From: JBPEWY01 sp052032225
Lineage (GTDB): Bacteria; Bacteroidota; Bacteroidia; Flavobacteriales; Flavobacteriaceae
Reading direction: 5' to 3'
Length of the DNA: 23,688 nucleotides
NCBI GenBank assembly: GCA_052032225.1
Contig: JBPEWY010000019.1
Span: 1-23,688, forward strand
The position numbers and the translations under genes are program-made. Position 1 is the first letter of the stretch; every line of letters starts with the position of its first letter. Under the pieces are notes generated by a model. That model saw only the letters and a program-made list of their open reading frames with translations. It was not told the origin of the DNA and ran no database searches. Of this stretch, positions 14,092 to 21,468 are shown piece after piece.

Positions 14092-15540
14092 ATGCAAGAA
14101 AACAACCAAAATAATAATTCGGGGACTAGCTCAGAAGAAATAAAAAAAGATTTTACCGGCTTAATGGGTAAACTAAAGCAGTTTTTTTCTGAGCTTTTAG
14201 ATATTAGGCATGATACCGATCAAGAAGCCACCAAAACAGCCATAATAAACGATATTCCGTTTAAAGGCCATACAGCTTGGATTTTGGTTTGCTCTATTTT
14301 TATAGCATCTGTAGGATTAAATGCAAACTCAACGGCAGTAGTTATCGGGGCCATGTTAATTTCACCATTAATGGGGCCGATTTTAGGCATCGGTATGTCA
14401 TTAGCAATAAACGATATAGATACACTCAGACGGTCGTTTAAGAATTTTGGTGTGATGGTAGGTTTAAGTATTCTAACCGCCTTTTTATTTTTTAAGTTTT
14501 TTCCGTTAAAATCAGAATCTTCAGAGCTTTTAGCACGTACAGCCCCAGATATTAGAGATGTGCTTATTGCATTTTTTGGTGGTTTAGCACTTGTTATAGC
14601 ACGAGCCAAAAAAGGAACCATGGCCAGTGTAATTTATGGTGTTGCTATTGCTACAGCACTAATGCCACCGTTGTGTACTGTTGGTTTTGGTTTAGCTATT
14701 GGAAATTTAGAATATGCTTGGGGTGCACTTTATTTATTTATAATTAATACCATATTTATTGCTTTAGCAACCTTTTTGGTGCTTAAATTGTTGCGTTTTC
14801 CAATGGTGCGCTATGCAAATTCTAAAAAGCGTAGAAATATAGCTAATATGGCTTCTTTTTTAGCTGTAATTGTTATGATTCCGGCCGGATATACATTTTA
14901 TAAAGTTTGGAGAGAATCTACCTTTTTAAATCAGGCGCAAAACTTTATTAACGATCATGTGGCTACCTACCAATTTAAAGGCGGAAGCAGATTTTTAAAA
15001 GACTTTGCTAATATTGAATATAGAGATGGAGAAAGCCCAATTATAGAACTGGTTTTTGTAGGCGATGAAGCCATTCCGGCAAATGTTATAGACACCTGGA
15101 AAATTCAAAAAAATGATTATCCCAGATTAAAAGAAGCCGAGCTAAAAGTAATTCAAGGAGCAAATAATGATGATCAAGAACGCTTTAAATATGTAAGCGA
15201 ATTATACGAAGCTAAAAAGGCAGAGATAGCTAATAAAGATGAACGAATACGTATTTTAGAAGAAGAGGTGGCTTTACTTAGTAAAAATACCGGAATGCAA
15301 GTTCCCTTTGTAGAAATTAGTAAAGAAGCTAAAATAAATTACGATTATTTAGAGCGTTTAGGTTTTGCTTATACCATTGTAACAGATTTTAATACTATTG
15401 ATACCATTCCGGTTTTTGAAGCTAAATGGAAGAGCGATGCTCCGCAAGAGGAGGTTAGAAAAAGTAAAGAAAAGCTAAATGCTTGGTTAAAATTAAAACT
15501 TAATAATGCTAAAATTAGAGTTAAAGATATAGAAGAGTGA
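14092..15540 (+). CDS. DUF389 membrane protein with long C-terminal cytoplasmic or periplasmic domain
   Basis: The function of DUF389 proteins is not established. The 482-residue product has a soluble N-terminus (about 1-58), then about seven hydrophobic segments between residues 60 and 275. The family core includes STAVVIGAMLISPLMGPILGIG, IDTLRRSFKNF, AFFGGLALVIARAKKG and GVAIATALMPPLCTVGFGLA. After the last membrane segment (FLAVIVMIPAGYTFYKVW) there are some 200 soluble residues, with a probable coiled coil near 365-400 (YEAKKAEIANKDERIRILEE) and a final alpha/beta-like region. It starts 3 bases after manC. Its stop codon is 1 base from the stop of the opposing MlaF-like gene, and a hairpin covers both ends. 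Confidence 0.85.
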   Translation: MQENNQNNNSGTSSEEIKKDFTGLMGKLKQFFSELLDIRHDTDQEATKTAIINDIPFKGHTAWILVCSIFIASVGLNANSTAVVIGAMLISPLMGPILGIGMSLAINDIDTLRRSFKNFGVMVGLSILTAFLFFKFFPLKSESSELLARTAPDIRDVLIAFFGGLALVIARAKKGTMASVIYGVAIATALMPPLCTVGFGLAIGNLEYAWGALYLFIINTIFIALATFLVLKLLRFPMVRYANSKKRRNIANMASFLAVIVMIPAGYTFYKVWRESTFLNQAQNFINDHVATYQFKGGSRFLKDFANIEYRDGESPIIELVFVGDEAIPANVIDTWKIQKNDYPRLKEAELKVIQGANNDDQERFKYVSELYEAKKAEIANKDERIRILEEEVALLSKNTGMQVPFVEISKEAKINYDYLERLGFAYTIVTDFNTIDTIPVFEAKWKSDAPQEEVRKSKEKLNAWLKLKLNNAKIRVKDIEE

Positions 15541-15561
15541 TTTATGCTCGCTCTTCTATAT
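15527..15561. terminator. Hairpin spanning both stop codons of convergent genes
   Basis: ATATAGAAGAG (15527-15537) is a perfect inverted match to CTCTTCTATAT (15551-15561). The stem extends by three more pairs (one T-G wobble) to a 7-base loop, 14 pairs in all. It contains the ends of both the DUF389 and MlaF-like genes. Neither side is followed by a real T-run, so it may protect RNA 3' ends or terminate weakly rather than be a classic intrinsic terminator. Confidence 0.5.
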
Positions 15562-16309
15562 ACATTTGTCTTACTTTTTTAAAAAGCTCAGAAGAGTAAA
15601 CAAAATTGGTAACCGCCTCGTTATCTGTTTTAAAAATATCTTTATTGGTTCCTTCCCAGGCTTTTACACCATCTTTTAAAAACACAATTTTCTCGCCAAT
15701 CTCCATAACAGAGTTCATATCGTGTGTATTTATTATGGTAGTTATGTTGTATTCTTTAGTAATTTCTTGAATAAGATTATCAATTAAAATAGCTGTTTTA
15801 GGATCTAAGCCGGAGTTAGGCTCATCGCAAAATAAATATTTTGGGTTATTTACAATAGCTCTAGCAATTGCCACACGCTTTTGCATTCCACCAGATATTT
15901 CGGCCGGATATTTTTTATGAGCATCAATTAAGTTTACCCGTTTAAGTACAAAATCTACACGATCTAGCATCTCGCTTAACGGTTTATTTGAGAACATTTT
16001 AAGCGGAAACATTACATTCTCTTCTACAGTCATAGAATCAAATAAAGCACTCCCCTGAAAAACCATTCCCATTTCTTGCCGTAAATCTCTTTTTTCGTTT
16101 TCGCTTAATTCTGCATAAACTCTATCATCATATTTAATAGTACCTTCTTCGGGTTTAAAAATACCAAGCAATGTTTTTAAAAAAACTGTTTTTCCCGAGC
16201 CGCTTTGCCCAATTATTAGATTGGTTTTTCCTTGTTCAAATTGTGTAGATATGCCTTTTAAAATATGGGCTTTACCAAACCATTTATGTATGTTTTTAAC
16301 TTCTATCAT
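15542..16309 (-). CDS. MlaF-like ABC transporter ATP-binding protein
   Basis: This is the ATPase of an MCE-type phospholipid transporter (Mla system), which moves lipids between inner and outer membrane. Starting at ATG 16309 it has 255 residues (MIEVKNIHKWFG...). An upstream in-frame ATG at 16369 would add 20 unrelated residues read through the end of the permease gene, so I reject it. Motifs: Walker A GQSGSGKT, Q-loop VFQGSALFDSMTVEENV, signature SGGMQKRVAIARA, Walker B KYLFCDEP with NSGLDP, and H-loop INTHDM. SGGMQKR and the D-loop reading NSGLDP are typical of MlaF. Its ATG overlaps the permease stop codon by one base, so the two are translationally coupled. No MlaD (MCE) gene lies next to it. 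Confidence 0.9.
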   Translation of the reverse strand: MIEVKNIHKWFGKAHILKGISTQFEQGKTNLIIGQSGSGKTVFLKTLLGIFKPEEGTIKYDDRVYAELSENEKRDLRQEMGMVFQGSALFDSMTVEENVMFPLKMFSNKPLSEMLDRVDFVLKRVNLIDAHKKYPAEISGGMQKRVAIARAIVNNPKYLFCDEPNSGLDPKTAILIDNLIQEITKEYNITTIINTHDMNSVMEIGEKIVFLKDGVKAWEGTNKDIFKTDNEAVTNFVYSSELFKKVRQMYIEERA

Positions 16310-17046
16310 TACCCTAAAAGCATTTGGGTTAGTACGTAATTTAAAATAATAATAACAACACTTGTCCACACAAACGATGTTGTACTGGCTTTACCAACTT
16401 CTAAAGCACCACCTTTCATATAATAACCGTGGTAGGCCGGTATAGTAGCTAATACAAAAGCAAAAACAAATGTTTTGGTAAAGGCATAAAAAACATGAAA
16501 TGGCCTAAAATCTAACTGTATTCCTTCTATAAATTCTGTACTGGTTGTGTAACCTCCAAAAACACCGGCAGTCCATCCTCCTAAAATTCCTAAATACATA
16601 CCAATAGCAATTACAAACGGATAAAAAAGCAGTGCAATTATTTTTGGGAACACCAGGTAGTTTAAAGAGTTTACGCCCATTACTTCTAAAGCATCTATTT
16701 GCTCTGTAACACGCATAGTACCAATACTAGAAGTAATATAAGAGCCCACTTTACCCGCCATAATTATTGAAGTAAATGTTGGTGCAAACTCTAAAATTAC
16801 AGATTGCCTGGTAGCAAAACCAATTAAATTTTTTGGTATTAACGGGTTGTCTATATTTAAAGCAGTCTGTATAGCAACAACACCTCCAACAAAAAACGAT
16901 ATAAAAATAACTATCCCCAGAGAGCCATAAATAAGGTCGTCTATCTCTTTTAAAATGAGGTTTCTCATTATAGACCATTTGGTTGGCTTTTTAAAAACCT
17001 CTCTAATCATTATAAAGTAACTACCTATGGCTTCTAAGTAACTCAT
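16309..17046 (-). CDS. MlaE-like ABC transporter permease
   Basis: This is the inner-membrane permease of an MCE/Mla lipid transporter. The 245-residue product has an amphipathic N-terminus (YLEAIGSYFIMIREVFKKP) and about five hydrophobic segments. Family motifs are GSLGIVIFISFFVGGVVAIQTA, FAPTFTSIIMAGKVGSYITSSIGTMRVTEQIDALEVMG (the conserved cytoplasmic loop that couples to the ATPase) and the NYLVFPKIIALLFYPFVIA segment. It begins at ATG 17046, divergent from pafA with 113 bases between, and overlaps the ATPase gene by one base. The substrate, probably phospholipid, is inferred from the family. Confidence 0.9.
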   Translation of the reverse strand: MSYLEAIGSYFIMIREVFKKPTKWSIMRNLILKEIDDLIYGSLGIVIFISFFVGGVVAIQTALNIDNPLIPKNLIGFATRQSVILEFAPTFTSIIMAGKVGSYITSSIGTMRVTEQIDALEVMGVNSLNYLVFPKIIALLFYPFVIAIGMYLGILGGWTAGVFGGYTTSTEFIEGIQLDFRPFHVFYAFTKTFVFAFVLATIPAYHGYYMKGGALEVGKASTTSFVWTSVVIIILNYVLTQMLLG

Positions 17047-17131
17047 ATGTTAAAAATAGTTCATCAACGAAAGTAACAAAAAATTAATGATTAGAATAAC
17101 CTGTAGTATCGATTAGTTAGTATTAAACAAT

Positions 17132-17139
17132 TATTTTTG
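17132..17139 (+). promoter_or_regulatory. -7 promoter element for pafA
   Basis: TATTTTTG is an exact TAnnTTTG match that ends 20 bases before the pafA ATG, giving a leader of about 15 bases. A clear -33 TTTG was not found at the usual spacing. I found no recognisable Pho box, and none would be expected in Bacteroidota. Confidence 0.55.
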
Positions 17140-17159
17140 TTGAGTAAATTTTTAGATGC

Positions 17160-18833
17160 ATGAAAAACAAGATACTGTTACTTACAGCTTTATTTGTGTT
17201 AGGAGCTTGCGCTACACAAAACACAAAAAATAATATTCAAAATAACCCAAAAGTTGTAACCAATACAACACATATACAGCCAAAACTGGTTGTTGGTATT
17301 GTGGTAGACCAGATGAGGTATGATTATTTAAACCTGTTTTGGGATAAATATGGAGAAGGAGGTTTTAAAAGATTAATAAACGAAGGGTTTAACTGTAAAA
17401 ACAACCATTTTAACTATATACCTACCTATACTGCTCCCGGTCATGCTTCTGTTTATACCGGAACCACTCCTGCTGTACATGGTATTATTGGTAATAATTG
17501 GTACGATAAAACACAAGATAAGAGTGTGTATTGTGTGTATGATGAAAATTATGCTTCTGTTGGAACAACAGCATCTGCAGGAAAAATGTCACCGCATCAA
17601 CTTACTACAACAACTATAACCGACCAGCTAAGGTTAGCCACCCAAATGCAAGGCAAAGTTGTAGCAGTTTCTATAAAAGATAGGGGGGCGGTTTTACCTG
17701 CCGGACATACCGGAAAAGCCTTTTGGTTTCATGGTAAAAACGAAGGAATTTGGATTACCAGTACATTTTATAGTAACGTATTACCAAAATGGGTTGTAGA
17801 TTTTAATAATGCAAAAAAAGCAGACGCTTACAAGAAACCATGGAATACCTTATTTAATATAGAGACCTATACGGAGAGTGGGGCGGACAGCAATAACTAC
17901 GAACGATCTTTTAATGGGCAACCAAAAGCTGTTTTCCCACATAATTTACCTGAACTGTGGGATGAAAATGGCGGATACGACATCTTAAAATCTACCCCAT
18001 ATGGTAACAGTTTAACTTTAGATTTTGCTTTGGCAGCAATAGATGGAGAGCAATTGGGAGCAGATAACATAACCGATTTTTTAGCAATAAGTTTTTCTAG
18101 TACAGATTATGTAGGGCATCAATTTGGAGTAAACAGTAAAGAAGTCCAGGATACTTACGTAAGATTAGATAGAGATTTAGAGCGTTTACTTACCGAGCTA
18201 GATGCTAAATTGGGCAAGGATAATTATACAGTATTTTTAACTTCAGATCATGGTGCAGTACATGTGCCAAGTTATTTACAAGACCATAAAATTCCGGGAG
18301 GCTATTTAAACTCTTCGGAAGATTTAAAACGATTAAAAGATTTTTTAACTTTTAAGTTTGGCACATCAGATTTAATTAAAAACATATCAAACAATCAAAT
18401 TTTTCTAAACAAAGAGCTTATAAATAATCTTGAGTTAGATTTGAATAAGGTAGAACAGGCTATTGTAAATGAACTTCTAACATACGGACCTTACATGGCT
18501 GCTTATACTGGGAGTTCAATGCAAAGCAAGGAATTCACAGAAGGTGTTGCAGGGATGCTGCAAAACGGATATCATATGCAACGTTCGGGTGATATTTTAT
18601 TAGTTCCTGCGCCTGCCCACATAAGCTATTCTAAAACCGGCTCTACGCATGGCTCCGGATTTATGTACGATACGCACGTGCCTTTAATTTTTTACGGTAA
18701 AGGTGTAAAACAAGGAAGTACAACCAGAAAAACAGTAATTCCTGATGTTGCTCCTACTATTGCCACTTTGCTGGGAATTAGTTTTCCTAACGGAGCTACC
18801 GGAACTCCTATTTTTGAAATTTTAGAGGATTAA
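17160..18833 (+). CDS. pafA: PafA-type alkaline phosphatase, lipoprotein
   Basis: The enzyme hydrolyses phosphate monoesters outside the cytoplasm; PafA-type enzymes are prominent in Bacteroidota. The 557-residue product has a lipoprotein signal peptide (ILLLTALFVLGAC, lipidated Cys17) and an Asn-rich linker. Active-site residues of the superfamily can be placed: zinc ligand Asp50 (VVDQMRYD), nucleophile Thr91 (TYTAPGHASVYTG), Asn112 (GNNWYD), Lys173 and Arg175 (SIKDRG), Asp316 and His320 (SSTDYVGHQFG), Asp363 and His364 (TSDHG) and His497 (GSTHGSG). Together these are the PafA monoesterase set rather than that of a phosphodiesterase. The last 26 bases overlap the opposing glycosyltransferase gene, and its terminator lies inside that gene. 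Confidence 0.93.
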   Translation: MKNKILLLTALFVLGACATQNTKNNIQNNPKVVTNTTHIQPKLVVGIVVDQMRYDYLNLFWDKYGEGGFKRLINEGFNCKNNHFNYIPTYTAPGHASVYTGTTPAVHGIIGNNWYDKTQDKSVYCVYDENYASVGTTASAGKMSPHQLTTTTITDQLRLATQMQGKVVAVSIKDRGAVLPAGHTGKAFWFHGKNEGIWITSTFYSNVLPKWVVDFNNAKKADAYKKPWNTLFNIETYTESGADSNNYERSFNGQPKAVFPHNLPELWDENGGYDILKSTPYGNSLTLDFALAAIDGEQLGADNITDFLAISFSSTDYVGHQFGVNSKEVQDTYVRLDRDLERLLTELDAKLGKDNYTVFLTSDHGAVHVPSYLQDHKIPGGYLNSSEDLKRLKDFLTFKFGTSDLIKNISNNQIFLNKELINNLELDLNKVEQAIVNELLTYGPYMAAYTGSSMQSKEFTEGVAGMLQNGYHMQRSGDILLVPAPAHISYSKTGSTHGSGFMYDTHVPLIFYGKGVKQGSTTRKTVIPDVAPTIATLLGISFPNGATGTPIFEILED

Positions 18834-19674
18834 GTTTTTTAAATACCCCCTTATACCTAAGAGACCTTATAAAAGAACCTTCTTTTGGTGAAACCAAAAA
18901 AGGTTCTTTTTTTAAATATCCTTTACAAAAACCTATAATACAGTTTATAAAAAAAGCCGGGTTTTGTTTTTTTATGGCCAATTTAGCTGATGCAATAATA
19001 GTTAAAAACAGTCCATAACGAAGTCTGTAAAATGCAATCCCTTGCTTATACTTGGCTTTTTTGCTGTAAGAGATTCCGGTGGGCTTTAAGTGCTTAACTT
19101 TAAGCGAAGTATCGGTTTTTATTTTCCATCCATGATATTGGGCTAAAAGCTCATCAACCGTATCCCATCCCATAGCGGGTTTAAGTTTCCCAATATCAAA
19201 AAAACATTTTTTTCTGTAGGCTTTTAATGCTCCTCTAACGTGATCTTTATTAGTTAAGCTTTCTAAAACCCATTTGTTGTTATTTAAAATGTAACAAAAA
19301 CCTCCGGCTATACCAACTTTTGGGTTTTCTTTAAAAATTATCTGCAGTTTTTCTAAATAGTTGTCAGGTAAAATAATATCGGCATCAAACTTACATATTA
19401 CATCAAATTCATCGTCTAAAGTGGCAAGAGCTTTGTTAAAAGCCTGAATTACTTTACTTCCCGGAGCATGTATTGCCTGTGAGGGTGTGTTTATAACGGT
19501 AATAAAATCATATTTTTTTTCAAATGTTCTAGCTACAGCCTCTGTATTATCTGTAGAGTTATCGTTAACAACAACTACTTTTTTAGGTAAAAGTGTTTGC
19601 GAAACTATAGAATTCAAAGTTTGGGCTATAAAAGCTTCTTCGTTATGTGCCGGTATTACAATATAAAACCTCAT
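18808..19674 (-). CDS. Family 2 glycosyltransferase
   Basis: The 288-residue product begins with the GT-A fold: YIVIPAHNEEAFIAQTLNSI, VVVVNDNSTDNTE, then the DxD metal/sugar-nucleotide motif in CKFDADIILPDNY and the acceptor-site region PAMGWDTVDELLAQYHGW. The last third (about 200-288) has a weakly hydrophobic stretch (YGLFLTIIASAKLAI, FFINCIIGFCKGYL) that may associate with the membrane, then a basic tail. It follows the methyltransferase gene after 44 bases and is last of a minus-strand unit with the KASIII-like gene. The 3' end overlaps pafA by 26 bases, and residues 254-268 are encoded by the arms of a terminator-like hairpin that works for pafA. Sugar donor and acceptor are unknown. Confidence 0.88.
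   Translation of the reverse strand: MRFYIVIPAHNEEAFIAQTLNSIVSQTLLPKKVVVVNDNSTDNTEAVARTFEKKYDFITVINTPSQAIHAPGSKVIQAFNKALATLDDEFDVICKFDADIILPDNYLEKLQIIFKENPKVGIAGGFCYILNNNKWVLESLTNKDHVRGALKAYRKKCFFDIGKLKPAMGWDTVDELLAQYHGWKIKTDTSLKVKHLKPTGISYSKKAKYKQGIAFYRLRYGLFLTIIASAKLAIKKQNPAFFINCIIGFCKGYLKKEPFLVSPKEGSFIRSLRYKGVFKKLNPLKFQK
18871..18913 (+). terminator. pafA terminator embedded in the opposing glycosyltransferase gene
   Basis: AAAAGAACCT (18871-18880) pairs with AGGTTCTTTT (18901-18910). The stem continues inward with a T-A pair, a bulged C and TTTTGGT/ACCAAAA around a GAA loop, 18 pairs in total. A T-run extends to 18913. It starts 37 bases after the pafA stop and is oriented for the plus strand. 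The minus-strand side has only four T. Confidence 0.8.
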
Positions 19675-19718
19675 TTTAATTTAGTGTTGTAATAGATGTG
19701 ATTACAAACTACAGATGC

Positions 19719-20240
19719 TTATTTACGTTCTGCATAAACGGCATAGTATCTTGGTGTAAAGTGTCTGAGTAGCGGTCTTATACCAATTTTAGAAACCGGG
19801 TTAGTCCATTTTTCGCGCTTTTTTACTTCCCATCCGGCTTTGTCTAAAAGCCAATCAAATTGCCAATCTTCAAATTCGTGATAATGACAATCTCTTTCAT
19901 CATTAGGATTTTTATAGGCAGGAGAAAACCAAAGATTAAGAGGCACAGTAGCTACAAGCTTATTGGCTTTTATGGCTTTAAGCAACGGAAACGGTGAAAC
20001 TAAATGCTCAAAAATTTCAAAAGCAGTTACCACATCATAGTCTAACGAGGTAACTGCTTTAAAATCTAAATCTAAATCTTCTCCTTTTGTATTTGTAACT
20101 AAGTAGCCTTGTTTTTGCATTAACTCTGATAGTGGATTAACAACACCTAAATCTAAAATTTTTGCAGGTGGCGAAACTACAGAGTTTAAAAAGCTAATTG
20201 TTTTAGAAAATCGTTTTTTTGGATAATATTCTTTATACAT
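19719..20240 (-). CDS. Class I SAM-dependent methyltransferase
   Basis: The 173-residue product (from ATG 20240) looks like a small class I methyltransferase. A motif I region is visible as KILDLGVVNPLSELM, followed by an acidic strand (GEDLDLDF), then YDVVTAFEIFEHLVSP (motif II/post-II, with FEHL typical of the Methyltransf_23 type) and KLVATVPLNLWF. Motif I lacks the usual GxGxG after DLG. An ATG at 20264 would add 8 residues and overlap the upstream KASIII-like gene by 23 bases; the ATG at 20240, one base after that gene's stop, is the likelier start and implies translational coupling. The methyl acceptor is unknown; context suggests a lipid or glycolipid. Confidence 0.8.
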   Translation of the reverse strand: MYKEYYPKKRFSKTISFLNSVVSPPAKILDLGVVNPLSELMQKQGYLVTNTKGEDLDLDFKAVTSLDYDVVTAFEIFEHLVSPFPLLKAIKANKLVATVPLNLWFSPAYKNPNDERDCHYHEFEDWQFDWLLDKAGWEVKKREKWTNPVSKIGIRPLLRHFTPRYYAVYAERK

Positions 20241-20241
20241 A

Positions 20242-21303
20242 TTAATATCTATACACAATGGCATTGATGTTCATACCTGCACCAACACTTGCAAATATAA
20301 TAACATCACCTTTATGTACAGATTGATTGTCTATCATTCCTTTTCTAACCATATCAAATAAAGTAGGAACAGTAGCTACAGAATTGTTCCCCATGGTTTG
20401 AATATTCATAGGCATAACATCTGCCGGAGGTTGGGTTTTGTACAAACGGTAAAAACGTTTTACAATAGCTTCGTCCATTTTTTCGTTTGCCTGATGAATA
20501 AATATTTTTTTTACTTGATCTATAGGAATCCCACTCTTATCTAAGCATGCTTTCATAGCTTGTGGTACATGCGATATAGCAAATTCGTAAATTTTGCGCC
20601 CGTGCATTTTTATGTAACGGGTATTAGCATCTGCTTCAGGATTGTTTGATTTTCCGAAGAATAAATAATACGCTTCGTTATGAGCATAAGTAGCCGATTC
20701 GAAAGCTAGTATACCGCTATTATCATCCTCAGTAGCTTCTACAACAACAGCTCCGGCACCATCGGAATATATCATAGAATCTCTATCGTGTTTATCTACC
20801 ACTCTAGAGAGTGTTTCGGCTCCAATCACTAAACACTTTTTTGCCATTCCGCTTTTAATAAAGGCTTGCGCTTGTATAACGCCTTCAACCCATCCGGGAC
20901 AGCCAAAAATTAAATCGTAAGCAACACATTTAGGGTTTTTAATTTGAAGCGAATGTTTTACTCTAGAAGCTAAGCTGGGTAATGTGTCTCCTTGAACGGA
21001 GTTATACCTAACATCACCAAAGTTGTGTGCAACAATAATATAGTCTAAGGTTTCAGGATCTATATTGGCATCGTTAATGGCATTTTCTGCTGCAAACGAT
21101 GCTAAGTCTGAAGTGTTCTGATGTTTTTTAGCGTATCGCCTTTCGCCAATACCTGTAATGGCTTTAAATTTTTCTATAATTACGGTATTATCGTGTGTAA
21201 ATTTATTGCCGTCGGCATCAAAAAAAGCGTGTTTAGAAAAGTTAGTGTTTTGTTCTACAACAGCAGGGATATAACTTCCTGATCCTGTAATACGAATATT
21301 CAT
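20242..21303 (-). CDS. Beta-ketoacyl-ACP synthase III-like (KASIII/FabH family) enzyme
   Basis: The family condenses an acyl-CoA starter with malonyl-ACP or acyl-thioester in the cytoplasm. The 353-residue product has the full catalytic triad: Cys135 (LIFGCPGWVEG), His270 (IFIHQANEKM) and Asn306 (TMGNNSVATVP). It also has TGIGERR near residue 50 and SDGAGAVVVE. At 353 residues it is longer than a housekeeping FabH (about 320-335), with an extra stretch around residues 15-40 and 205-232. Housekeeping fabH is usually found in other gene neighbourhoods, so this is probably a specialised paralogue. It heads a minus-strand unit with a methyltransferase and a GT2 glycosyltransferase, 105 bases beyond the gcvP terminator. 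Confidence 0.87.
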   Translation of the reverse strand: MNIRITGSGSYIPAVVEQNTNFSKHAFFDADGNKFTHDNTVIIEKFKAITGIGERRYAKKHQNTSDLASFAAENAINDANIDPETLDYIIVAHNFGDVRYNSVQGDTLPSLASRVKHSLQIKNPKCVAYDLIFGCPGWVEGVIQAQAFIKSGMAKKCLVIGAETLSRVVDKHDRDSMIYSDGAGAVVVEATEDDNSGILAFESATYAHNEAYYLFFGKSNNPEADANTRYIKMHGRKIYEFAISHVPQAMKACLDKSGIPIDQVKKIFIHQANEKMDEAIVKRFYRLYKTQPPADVMPMNIQTMGNNSVATVPTLFDMVRKGMIDNQSVHKGDVIIFASVGAGMNINAIVYRY

Positions 21304-21408
21304 AGTTTATTTTTTTAAACAAGTTTAATTATCCTTGCTTAAAAATAAAACTGACTATTGGGTTAAAATATGATGTTCAATCAATAGATTTAAAAACTAT
21401 ACAAAAAC

Positions 21409-21446
21409 AAAACAAGCGTTTTCAGATTTTTGAAAACGCTTGTTTT
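21409..21446 (-). terminator. Intrinsic terminator after gcvP
   Basis: AAAACAAGCGTTTTCA (21409-21424) is perfectly complementary to TGAAAACGCTTGTTTT (21431-21446) around a 6-base loop, a 16-pair stem. On the minus strand it follows the gcvP stop by 22 bases and leads into a T-rich tail (complement of 21401-21412). It separates gcvP from the KASIII-like gene. Confidence 0.9.
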
Positions 21447-21468
21447 TATAGGGATTACAAGGTGTAAG

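Noticed and set aside
14220..14621. Open frame of 133 codons on the minus strand
   Set aside because: It is antisense to the membrane core of the DUF389 protein, which has clear family motifs; the open frame is a by-product of codon use.
16310..16369. Upstream in-frame ATG for the MlaF-like protein, adding 20 residues
   Set aside because: The extra residues do not resemble an ABC ATPase N-terminus and overlap the permease gene; ATG 16309 overlaps the permease stop codon by one base and begins the normal domain.
20241..20264. Upstream in-frame ATG for the methyltransferase, adding 8 residues
   Set aside because: It overlaps the end of the KASIII-like gene; the ATG at 20240, one base after that stop codon, is the more natural coupled start.
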